DNA of 64,000 nt from Telluribacter humicola (GTDB lineage: Bacteria > Bacteroidota > Bacteroidia > Cytophagales > Spirosomataceae). Below, piece after piece: positions 43,017 through 50,108 of this stretch. A model generated the notes under the pieces. The model did no database searches, was not told where the DNA came from, and worked only from the letters and a program-made list of their open reading frames with translations. How positions within the stretch are numbered: the stretch's first letter is position 1; the number at the start of each line of letters is the position of its first letter. The position numbers and the translations under genes are program-made. The stretch covers positions 372,001 through 436,000 of the forward strand of contig NZ_JAFIQT010000002.1 of assembly GCF_017355935.1 (NCBI RefSeq), written 5' to 3'.

Positions 43017-43721
43017 ATGAAAGAAGTGCAAGAAGTAATGAATGAGCTAGCCAGGTACGGCAACAGCTCATATAAAAAAGTATACCTTAGTCAGGGAGCT
43101 CGGGAACCTCTATATGGTGTTAAAATCGGAGACCTGAAAAAAATTGCAAAGCGTTACAAACACGAACACACCCTTGCACTAGCCCTTTATCGGACCGGTA
43201 ACTCTGACGCCATGTATCTGGCAGGGCTGATGGCTGACCCCCAGCAAATGACTCCGGAACTTCTTGAAGAATGGGTCAATGCAGCCAATTGGTATATACT
43301 TAGTGAATATGCAGTGGCCGGTGTAGCCGCCGAAAGTCCTTATGGTACAGATATGGCCCGGAAGTGGATCAATTCTGATCAGGAAATGGTTGCCAATGCC
43401 GGCTGGGCTACCTGGGCGCATCTGGTGGCGTTTTTGCCGGATGATGAGCTGGACGAGCAGGAGATAGATCAGTTACTGGATACCGTACGGACTACGATTC
43501 ATGAAAAGGCAAATCGGGTACGGTACAGTATGAATAACTTTATTATAGCAGTGGGAGGACTGTACAGTCCCTTGAGCGAAAAGGCTATGCAGGTAGCTAA
43601 GGAAATCGGAGATGTAATTGTGGAACTGGAAGGAAATCAATTTAAAGCCCCCAGTGCACCCGATCAGATAAAAAAGATCAAGGGTGCCGGAGAACCTGGT
43701 ACCGAAAAAGGATCAGAATAA
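43017..43721 (+). CDS. DNA alkylation repair (AlkD-like HEAT-repeat) protein
   Basis: A 234-residue alpha-helical HEAT-like protein of the AlkD/DNA-alkylation-repair superfamily. The N-terminus MNELARYGNSSYKKVYLSQGAREPLYGVKIGDLKKIAKRY is typical of a subgroup widespread in Bacteroidota. The AlkD catalytic Asp and Trp positions are not certain here, so glycosylase activity is unproven. VNAANWYILSEYAVAGVAAESPYG, WATWAHLV and RYSMNNFIIAVGGL are helical repeat cores. It is monocistronic with a palindrome in its upstream region. Confidence 0.8.
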   Translation: MKEVQEVMNELARYGNSSYKKVYLSQGAREPLYGVKIGDLKKIAKRYKHEHTLALALYRTGNSDAMYLAGLMADPQQMTPELLEEWVNAANWYILSEYAVAGVAAESPYGTDMARKWINSDQEMVANAGWATWAHLVAFLPDDELDEQEIDQLLDTVRTTIHEKANRVRYSMNNFIIAVGGLYSPLSEKAMQVAKEIGDVIVELEGNQFKAPSAPDQIKKIKGAGEPGTEKGSE

Positions 43722-43743
43722 GTACAGTCACTAAATAGCTGAT

Positions 43744-44664
43744 TTACTGCTGAGCCAGCAGGTAAAGAACCGCCATTCGCACGGCTACCCCATTCTCGAC
43801 CTGATTCAGGATAATGGAATGTTGCGAGTCGGCGGCATCTGACGAGAGCTCAACCCCCCGGTTGATAGGGCCCGGGTGCATCAGTACGATCTCTTTATTT
43901 ACTTCGTCCAGCATCTGCTTCGTAATACCAAAGTACAACGAGTATTCGCGTAGGGAGGGGAAGTACTTGATTTGCTGACGTTCCAGCTGTATACGGAGGA
44001 CGTTCGCGACGTCGCACCACTGCAGGGCTTCCCGTACATTATGACCGATCTTTACTCCCAGCTCGCCAATGTACTTTGGGATAAGGGTAGTAGGGCCACA
44101 TACCATCACCTCAGCGCCCAGCTTCTGCAGGCAGAATATATTAGAAAGAGCTACCCGCGAGTGCAGGATATCCCCAATGATTGCAATTTTCTTTCCGGCC
44201 AGGTTGCCTAGTTTTTCCCGCATCGAGAAGGCATCCAGCAAGGCCTGTGTAGGGTGCTCATGAGTACCGTCACCAGCATTGACTACGTTGGCCGGTATGC
44301 GACTCGACAGGTAGTGCGGTGCCCCGGGGCTGCTGTGTCGCATTACGATCATATCCACCTTCATCGCCAGGATATTATTGACGGTATCCAGTAGCGTTTC
44401 TCCTTTCTTTACCGAACTGCCCGAGGCCGAGAAGTTGATCACGTCAGCCGAAAGCCGCTTTTCGGCTAGCTCAAAAGAAAGACGGGTACGGGTGGAATTC
44501 TCAAAAAAAACGTTGGCAATGGTAATATCACGTAGGGAAGGTACTTTCTTGATCGGTCGGTTGATGACTTCTTTGAACTGGGTAGCGGTATCTAAAATAG
44601 TTTGAATATCGTTCTCAGTAAGGTTTTTGATGCCAAGGAGGTGCCGAACCGAAAGTTGTGCCAT
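43744..44664 (-). CDS. pyrB: Aspartate carbamoyltransferase catalytic subunit
   Basis: A 306-residue enzyme for carbamoyl-aspartate formation in de novo pyrimidine synthesis. The carbamoyl phosphate motif STRTR lies in FFENSTRTRLSFELAEKR, HPTQALLDAF is the second motif, and HPGPINRGVELSSD closes the C-terminal domain. ATG at 44664 (MAQLSVRHLLG) was chosen; an in-frame ATG 14 codons upstream would give an unlikely leader. No pyrI regulatory subunit or pyrR is adjacent. It is convergent with the AlkD-like gene, 22 bp away. Confidence 0.95.
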   Translation of the reverse strand: MAQLSVRHLLGIKNLTENDIQTILDTATQFKEVINRPIKKVPSLRDITIANVFFENSTRTRLSFELAEKRLSADVINFSASGSSVKKGETLLDTVNNILAMKVDMIVMRHSSPGAPHYLSSRIPANVVNAGDGTHEHPTQALLDAFSMREKLGNLAGKKIAIIGDILHSRVALSNIFCLQKLGAEVMVCGPTTLIPKYIGELGVKIGHNVREALQWCDVANVLRIQLERQQIKYFPSLREYSLYFGITKQMLDEVNKEIVLMHPGPINRGVELSSDAADSQHSIILNQVENGVAVRMAVLYLLAQQ

Positions 44665-44743
44665 TGCGATTTTACAGGAAAGTTTTGCAAAGATAAGCAC
44701 AGCCAACCCAAACAGAAAACAGAATTTTCATTCTGCACCCATA

Positions 44744-45478
44744 TCAGCCTGGCCAGGTGGTAAGTGCGGTCACGATTTCCTCCCTCCGTTCATTCTGTAA
44801 TCGATGCAGGTATACTCCATCAGATAAAGGTTCACACAGGGAGGTAACCTGTTCACCCCGAAGACATTCAGCCTTGAAAGTAATATCTACCGTCTGGCAC
44901 TGCTGCTGGTGAATAAACTCCACCGGCAGGGCCTCAAGCAGCCACTGAAAATACACGCTATTATTGACGTGTTGGGTAGTATCTATTTCGTTGTGGCGGG
45001 CCGTTACCTGCGTCTGGTACTTCCAGGAAGTAGGTAGAGCGGGGTACTTCTCCTTAGCCCGGGGGAAGTGAGGGAAGTTGTGATAGGGCTCAAAATACTG
45101 CTTCAGATCGGGGGAGGGGGAGGTGAGTTTTCTTTTGATCACGTCAAACAAGAGCCACGTAGAGGTAGCCGACACCAGCAGGTTATGTTCACTGTCGTAC
45201 ATCCGGTAGTCGCGGTAGACGTACACCCTCTCCTCGCCGGATGGGTGGGTAGTTACCGTTACTTCTTCGGGGATGCGGGGCCAGCGATGGATGGTAATTT
45301 TCATCCGGTACAGCACCCACGCCAGCCCCTGTTCCAGGAGTTGGGGGGCTCCGGCACCCAGTTCGATGGCGTGGCGGTTGGCGGCGTCCTGCAGGTAGTT
45401 CGCCAGGGAGGACAGCCACAGGTTACCATTGGTATCAGCTTCGTAATTTCGGATGCGGTATGTTTCTGAGTGAATCAT
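44744..45478 (-). CDS. Acyl-ACP thioesterase
   Basis: A 244-residue double hot-dog acyl-ACP thioesterase that releases fatty acids from ACP. The N-terminal domain begins IRNYEADTNGNLWLSSLANYLQDAANRHAIELG. The second domain has HNEIDTTQHVNNSVYFQWLLEALP, with the Asn/His catalytic-type motif of FatA-like enzymes. ATG at 45478 (MIHSETYRIR) was chosen over a TTG three codons upstream. A copy of its first 18 codons lies at 47677-47733. Confidence 0.9.
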   Translation of the reverse strand: MIHSETYRIRNYEADTNGNLWLSSLANYLQDAANRHAIELGAGAPQLLEQGLAWVLYRMKITIHRWPRIPEEVTVTTHPSGEERVYVYRDYRMYDSEHNLLVSATSTWLLFDVIKRKLTSPSPDLKQYFEPYHNFPHFPRAKEKYPALPTSWKYQTQVTARHNEIDTTQHVNNSVYFQWLLEALPVEFIHQQQCQTVDITFKAECLRGEQVTSLCEPLSDGVYLHRLQNERREEIVTALTTWPG

Positions 45479-45682
45479 AAGGCCCAATTGGATTTGGGCA
45501 CAAAGGTAGATAAATTTTGGGAGGCGGGAGCGCTTACAGGCTTCTCACAACGGCAGCAGCTAAATCCAGTTTGGCTTGACTACATCTGGTTTTGCACTAA
45601 TGCAGTGATTTAGCAGCAGGATGTAAGCTGGTATAATGCTCATTATACTTCTGTTGTGTTTAGCCGTAGGTATGGCGTTTAC

Positions 45683-46660
45683 TTATGTACGGATCTTACC
45701 CGGCAGATAGCCAAAGTACTTTTTGAACGCCTCCGAAAAGCTGCTGATGGTTTGGTACCCGATGTGGAAGGAGACCTCCGATACATTCATTTGCCCTGAA
45801 CTAAGCAGGTGCCGGGCTGACTGCATCCGTAAGGTATGAACATGCCCAAAAACGGTCTGACCAAATAGGTACTTGTACCCTTTCTTAAGCTTGAATTCAT
45901 TAAGGCCAAAGCGGAGGCACAGATCTGCCAGGCAGAGGGACTCCAGGTGGTGCCGGATGATATATTCATGAACTGCTTTCAGACGCTCCCGATCAGCGAT
46001 ACTCCATGGATCCTTGTTGGTTTGTCCAGCATTGAGCTGCTCGATCTGCAGGGCAAACAGTTCCAGTATTTTAGCTTCTAAAAATAAGTACCTGGTCAGG
46101 CCCTGAAACTGACATAGCTCGATGGCATGCAGCAGCTCGGCCATGCGGGGCTGAAGCTCTAACATGCCGGGAGGTACCAGCAGGGTTTCGCTTCGCTCCA
46201 TGCAGTTCAGTACCTGGTCCAGATAGGGCATTCCTGCCGATTCAGCCAGGCTATGGAAGTAGGCTTTGTCGTAAGAGACCGATATAGCATGTAGCTGCTG
46301 ATTGTGTATAATGTGCTCGCCCTGAAAGTCGGGTGTGTACTGAAAGCAGTGGGTACTGTCCCAGTGGCGTACGGAGCTTTTATTCAGCGAAAAGCGGGAC
46401 TCGACACCGCCCCCCAGTATAAACGAGGAGCTGATCTTTTCGACGCTCTCGGGATCAACCAGGACCAGCTTACGCTGGCTATGGATATCGGCGCGGATGA
46501 TTTCGACGCCCGGGGTGTGGATGGTGGCAATGCGGGCACAGGCTAGTTCGGGTTCGTTAAAGTAGCCTACTACCTCAGCATAGCGACTACTACGGAAGAC
46601 TTCCTGGTGCGTAATGTCGCTAAAAACATCACCCCAGTTATGATTTGCTATTGTATCCAT
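45683..46660 (-). CDS. AraC family transcriptional regulator
   Basis: A 325-residue regulator with an N-terminal AraC-type ligand or dimerisation region (about 1-220) and a C-terminal helix-turn-helix, LCLADLCLRFGLNEFKLKKGYKYLFGQTVFGHVHTLRMQSARHLL and MNVSEVSFHIGYQTISSFSEAFKKYFGYLPG. It is divergent from the membrane cupin gene, with only 90 bp between their start codons, which suggests control of that gene and itself. The ligand is unknown. Confidence 0.9.
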   Translation of the reverse strand: MDTIANHNWGDVFSDITHQEVFRSSRYAEVVGYFNEPELACARIATIHTPGVEIIRADIHSQRKLVLVDPESVEKISSSFILGGGVESRFSLNKSSVRHWDSTHCFQYTPDFQGEHIIHNQQLHAISVSYDKAYFHSLAESAGMPYLDQVLNCMERSETLLVPPGMLELQPRMAELLHAIELCQFQGLTRYLFLEAKILELFALQIEQLNAGQTNKDPWSIADRERLKAVHEYIIRHHLESLCLADLCLRFGLNEFKLKKGYKYLFGQTVFGHVHTLRMQSARHLLSSGQMNVSEVSFHIGYQTISSFSEAFKKYFGYLPGKIRT

Positions 46661-46750
46661 TTTGCCGTAATCATAATCCGTTTAGCCGTAACAGAATGAG
46701 GAGGTTAAGGTACAAATTTGCCGGTACAATAACCAAAACAAATAATAGCC

Positions 46751-47518
46751 ATGAATGAAGTAACACTTACACCCGCGGCCAGTCAGTCCCGCCCCTGGAA
46801 ATGGATTGAATTTGTATTTTACCCCACCGGAGTTGTTAGTATCTGGAAGGGCAACTACCGCCTGTGGATCAGGCTGCTCTATACGCTTGTGGGCTTACCT
46901 CTATTCCTTTTTATCACCCTTTTTCTGACCATTACCGGCTTTGCGCTATTCCTGCCCCCGCTGGATTTGAGTGTAGGCAATCGCACTGACCGCACCGTGA
47001 TCAATAGCGAAGGCAACTATAAGTCGACGTTCCTGAAGACCGGAAAAGAAACCGGCGGGGCATACGAACTGATCAGGGTAGAGGTAGAGCCGCACGGGGG
47101 CAATAGTTTGCACTACCATAAGGCTTTTGATGAGTACTTTACGGTGCTGCAAGGTAAAGCGCTGGTGGGCAAAGAAGGGCAGGAGTTAATAGTGGAGAGA
47201 GGGGGCAAGGCCATAGCACGGAGAGGTGAAATGCACTACTTTAGTAACCCTACTGGATCTATTACCGTACTACTGGTTAAGACCATGCCGGCTAGAGGCC
47301 TTGAGAAAAGCATCCGGGTGGTATATGGCCTCGCCAACGATGGGTTGTTTAAGGGGGGTATAACCGATAATCCCTGGCACATGGCGCTGTTGCTGGGATA
47401 TAGCGGTACCTATCTGCCCGATATTCCGGGTTTTATTCAGGAGCCTCTTGTGAATGCTCTGGCGAAAATAGCCCAGTGGAAAGGCGAGGACAAGGCACTT
47501 GAGAAGTACTTCAAATAA
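46751..47518 (+). CDS. Membrane-anchored cupin domain protein
   Basis: A 255-residue protein with one or two N-terminal membrane helices (about residues 40-72) and a cupin domain with a metal-type motif, GGNSLHYHKAFDEYFTVLQGKALVG. A late GLANDGLFKGG segment and a C-terminal helical stretch match the soluble cupin at 56178, which suggests a common family. Function is not known. It is divergent from an AraC regulator 90 bp away, so induction by that regulator is likely. It ends at a bidirectional hairpin (47609-47667). Confidence 0.8.
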   Translation: MNEVTLTPAASQSRPWKWIEFVFYPTGVVSIWKGNYRLWIRLLYTLVGLPLFLFITLFLTITGFALFLPPLDLSVGNRTDRTVINSEGNYKSTFLKTGKETGGAYELIRVEVEPHGGNSLHYHKAFDEYFTVLQGKALVGKEGQELIVERGGKAIARRGEMHYFSNPTGSITVLLVKTMPARGLEKSIRVVYGLANDGLFKGGITDNPWHMALLLGYSGTYLPDIPGFIQEPLVNALAKIAQWKGEDKALEKYFK

Positions 47519-47608
47519 CGGAAGTTTAGAGGTAGAGGCAGTGGCTTTGAGCGAATAAAGCAGCGGAGTAGTTTCACCTCTTACTTTTTAGTACCTGATA
47601 AAAAGTGT

Positions 47609-47667
47609 ATAATTAAGACAGCCCCCCCACTAATGCCCAGCCGCGTTAGTGGGGCTGTCTTAATTAT
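47609..47667. terminator. Bidirectional terminator with bulge
   Basis: The arms 47609-47633 and 47646-47667 pair as ATAATTAAGACAGCCCC...ACTAA with TTAGTGGGGCTGTCTTAATTAT, interrupted by a 3-C bulge on the left. It ends the cupin gene on the plus strand and, on the minus strand, follows the thioesterase relic. Confidence 0.8.
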
Positions 47668-47676
47668 ATTGCTCAA

Positions 47677-47733
47677 TTAGCTTTCAGTTGCAGCTTCATA
47701 GTTTCGGCTACGGTATGTTTCGGAGTGAATCAT
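47677..47733 (-). pseudogene. 5' relic of an acyl-ACP thioesterase gene (18 codons)
   Basis: On the minus strand ATG at 47733 encodes MIHSETYRSRNYEAATES and then a stop. The first 14 codons match the start of the thioesterase at 45478 (MIHSETYRIRNYEA); I count 38 of 43 identical bases, and four of the five changes are synonymous. The rest of the gene is missing and a terminator follows 10 bp after the stop. This looks like a second thioesterase gene reduced to its first codons. Confidence 0.8.
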
Positions 47734-47918
47734 TCAGCCTTTTTAACTTTTTGGGGCGCTAAGTTAACTTCAAAATGGATTTGTTGCTAAATCCGCTTGA
47801 AGTAACTCTACTACGTTTGTTTCCCTATTCTTGTTTTTTGCGACTAACTGTTCAGATGGAGCCGTATATCATGCTGCTATCTAAATCAACTTATCGTGTA
47901 AGTCAAAAAAACATTCAC

Positions 47919-48632
47919 ATGAAAAGAGACTTACCACTTCTTCTGCTGCTGGTTGGGATGATGACCTCGTGCCGCTCCTCCTTACTTTTGAAATCTGATT
48001 TTGAAAGTCAGACCATAGGCAGTTTACCAGAAAAAAACATCCCCGGCGAACCCAGTGGAGACTCCATCCTTTATACGAGAGAACAGCAGCCCCGTATTAG
48101 AGTGGTGGCATCGTCATCTGCTTCTGAAAAAGCATTAGAATTCAACACAGCCTCTGCCCCGGGCCTCACAGCTCATAATCAATGGCTCTCATTTAAGGGA
48201 GTCCGGACTAATCTTACACAACCAATCTATTTTTATTATACGAGAATACAAACAGGTACTTTTGACAGATTAATGGTAGATATCGATGATGGCTCAGCCA
48301 CTACGATGGCCCGTATGCACATCGAAAGGTCTGGTAGAGTTATCCTGGTTACTAGTTTTCCGTCTGGTGAAACCTATGAAGTGGGTACAATTCCGCCAGG
48401 AACTATGCATACTATCATATTCACCGTAAATGTACGGGCTGGTAAGTATAATCTTACAATTATAAAAAGTGGTGGCAATCTGACGGCCACCGATAGACCT
48501 CTGATCAATTCTGATCTGTTGTCCTATGCTAATCCAGCTCGTCCCTCTATTCATTTCCGATATTCCGACACCGAGTTTTCAGGTAATAAGTACGTCTTAG
48601 AAAACGTGTATATAAGCAAGAAGCGGCCATAA
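47919..48632 (+). CDS. Hypothetical lipoprotein with LamG-like beta fold
   Basis: A 237-residue predicted lipoprotein. MKRDLPLLLLLVGMMTSC is a signal peptide with Cys18 at the lipobox. The mature part is strand-rich (FYYTRIQTGTFDRLMVDIDDG, IIFTVNVRAGKYNLTII) and resembles a concanavalin/LamG-like fold, but I do not recognise a family. The end, KYVLENVYISKKRP, is nearly repeated in a relic at 55505-55684. ATG at 47919 was chosen because it begins the signal peptide. Confidence 0.7.
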   Translation: MKRDLPLLLLLVGMMTSCRSSLLLKSDFESQTIGSLPEKNIPGEPSGDSILYTREQQPRIRVVASSSASEKALEFNTASAPGLTAHNQWLSFKGVRTNLTQPIYFYYTRIQTGTFDRLMVDIDDGSATTMARMHIERSGRVILVTSFPSGETYEVGTIPPGTMHTIIFTVNVRAGKYNLTIIKSGGNLTATDRPLINSDLLSYANPARPSIHFRYSDTEFSGNKYVLENVYISKKRP

Positions 48633-48691
48633 TGAAGTGTAGTACTTACTGAGTGGATGGAGCTGGCGTAGGATTATTTAATTACATGTAT

Positions 48692-49147
48692 TTAGTCCAG
48701 ACGGACCGGTAGTTGGTACTGTCGACTTCCATCATTAGCGCTGGCCTCATATAGGACTAGCATGAGGGTAGAGTTGGGCTCTTGTTTCTGTACTTCAACC
48801 GTAAAATCAAAAGAGCCCCAGGCAGGCGCCCCGGCACTGGTCATCTGGTGGCCCTGCTTGAGCTCATTATGACCATCCTCCACCACCCAGCTAAATGCCG
48901 CTTCGAATACCTGAGCCTGACCCTGTACCTGGTACGTGTGCTCGTCCACTTTCTTGACCGTCACATCTCTGAACCGCTCGTTGGAATAGCTGGTACTGGT
49001 ACTATCTGCGGAGGGCGCGGATGGTCGTGTGGCCGTTTCTGCTCCGGCAGAGTCGGCTTGCACATCATGGGTAGTGGTAGTACTGTCACTATTCTGATTA
49101 CAGGCCAGCAGACACATGGTAAGAAATAGACAAATAGCTTTCTTCAT
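48692..49147 (-). CDS. Lipoprotein with Gmad2-like (Ig-like) domain
   Basis: A 151-residue predicted lipoprotein. The lipobox LLAC puts the acylated Cys at residue 16. A Ser/Thr/Asp-rich linker (about 17-53) follows. The C-terminal part, with VQGQAQVFEAAFSWVVEDGHNEL, MTSAGAPAWGSFDFTVEV and LYEASANDGSRQYQLPVRL, resembles the Gmad2 immunoglobulin-like domain. Function is unknown. It is followed by an AT-rich terminator shared with no other gene on that strand. Confidence 0.7.
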   Translation of the reverse strand: MKKAICLFLTMCLLACNQNSDSTTTTHDVQADSAGAETATRPSAPSADSTSTSYSNERFRDVTVKKVDEHTYQVQGQAQVFEAAFSWVVEDGHNELKQGHQMTSAGAPAWGSFDFTVEVQKQEPNSTLMLVLYEASANDGSRQYQLPVRLD

Positions 49148-49161
49148 TTCCTGACTAAAAG

Positions 49162-49209
49162 ATTTTGAATAAATAGCAGATGCTATGTTACCTGCTATTT
49201 ATTCAAAAT
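49162..49209 (-). terminator. Terminator after the DinB-like gene
   Basis: ATTTTGAATAAATAGCAG (49162-49179) and CTGCTATTTATTCAAAAT (49192-49209) form a perfect 18-bp stem with a 12-nt loop. It follows the minus-strand DinB-like gene and precedes the Gmad2-like gene, though the T tract lies within the stem. Confidence 0.7.
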
Positions 49210-49230
49210 TCCGGAACCAGTCAACAGGTT

Positions 49231-49860
49231 CTATTGAGCAGGCTTAGGGAAAGCAGGATTGGCTTTAATCCTCCTGATCTGGTTGGTGTGCCGGGCGGTG
49301 TGTGCAATCCAGAGTAAGGTATACTGCTGCAAGTCCCGAATATGCCAAACCCCGACCTCCTCTGATCGAAAAATAAAATGCAGGCGGAAATCAGCCTCTG
49401 TTACTTTTACTAAATCCGTGACGGCATCCCGGAAGCGATTGAAATAATCTATCGACTCCTGCTTGCGATGAAAACGGCCCAGCGGCTGCCCTACTAAGGG
49501 TGCCTTCAGCTTGATAGGGTCGTGCGTGTAGGCAATCATGATGGAGTCTACGCCTTTTACTTGGGCGGCGAGTTCGGGCATCTCAGGTGTGTACTGGTTG
49601 TTTAGGAGGTCCCAGTACAGTAATTCTTCATAAACACCCAGGTGTTCTAGTACCTGAGCGATGGACCACTGGCTGCTGTCGGACTTAAAGTGCATTTGCT
49701 TCTCATTCAGAGCACTGACTTCATGCAGCAGGTTCTTCTGTGTGCTGTCCAGTCCAAGTAGCAAAACCTGCCTGTCCTGCTCTGTCCATAGCTTTTGGGT
49801 TGTTTGTGCGCCTGCTGTAGTTGTTGCCAGGCAAAGAATTAAAAAATAAAAGAGTTTCAT
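49231..49860 (-). CDS. Secreted DinB-like four-helix protein
   Basis: A 209-residue DinB/YfiT-superfamily protein with an uncommon signal peptide (residues 1-18, ATTTAGAQ), so it is predicted to be exported. The three metal-binding histidines are plausible in VLEHLGVYEE, and in LLWIAHTARHTNQI near the C-terminus. DinB-like metalloenzymes include thiol transferases, but no function can be assigned. Neighbours are unrelated (Gmad2-like lipoprotein and DPP7-like peptidase). It ends at a hairpin 22 bp downstream. Confidence 0.8.
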   Translation of the reverse strand: MKLFYFLILCLATTTAGAQTTQKLWTEQDRQVLLLGLDSTQKNLLHEVSALNEKQMHFKSDSSQWSIAQVLEHLGVYEELLYWDLLNNQYTPEMPELAAQVKGVDSIMIAYTHDPIKLKAPLVGQPLGRFHRKQESIDYFNRFRDAVTDLVKVTEADFRLHFIFRSEEVGVWHIRDLQQYTLLWIAHTARHTNQIRRIKANPAFPKPAQ

Positions 49861-50064
49861 GGCTGATGATTTAAGAGTACGCTGGCAAGTTCAGCAGATT
49901 TTATAGAGTCAGCTTGTAAAAAAACGACTTTTTAGACCGTTACTTCTCCGTCCAGGCCTACGCCGTTTTACCGGATAATTTTCACCTTCACCCTAAACTC
50001 CTAGGCTATTCCGCCATCAGATTCAGATTATGTATTTAGATGTAGAAGAATTAGAAATGAATAA

Positions 50065-50092
50065 AAAAAGCCCCGCTCCGGCGGGGCTTTTT
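50065..50092. terminator. Terminator of the S46 peptidase gene
   Basis: AAAAAGCCCCGC (50065-50076) and GCGGGGCTTTTT (50081-50092) pair perfectly around a TCCG loop, with A and T tracts that suit both strands. It lies 17 bp beyond the DPP7-like stop codon. Confidence 0.88.
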
Positions 50093-50108
50093 GTTGGGAG
50101 AGAGAATG

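Larger units (their letters stand above)
47519..47918. other. 400-bp intergenic region with terminator, thioesterase relic and hairpin
   Basis: Between the membrane cupin gene and a lipoprotein gene. It holds a terminator (47609-47667), an 18-codon relic of an acyl-ACP thioesterase on the minus strand (47677-47733), and a stem-loop (47762-47807) in which AGTTAACTTCAA pairs with TTGAAGTAACT around a GGATTT/AAATCC inner stem. A frame from 47775 continuing into the lipoprotein lacks signs of coding before 47919. Confidence 0.65.
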
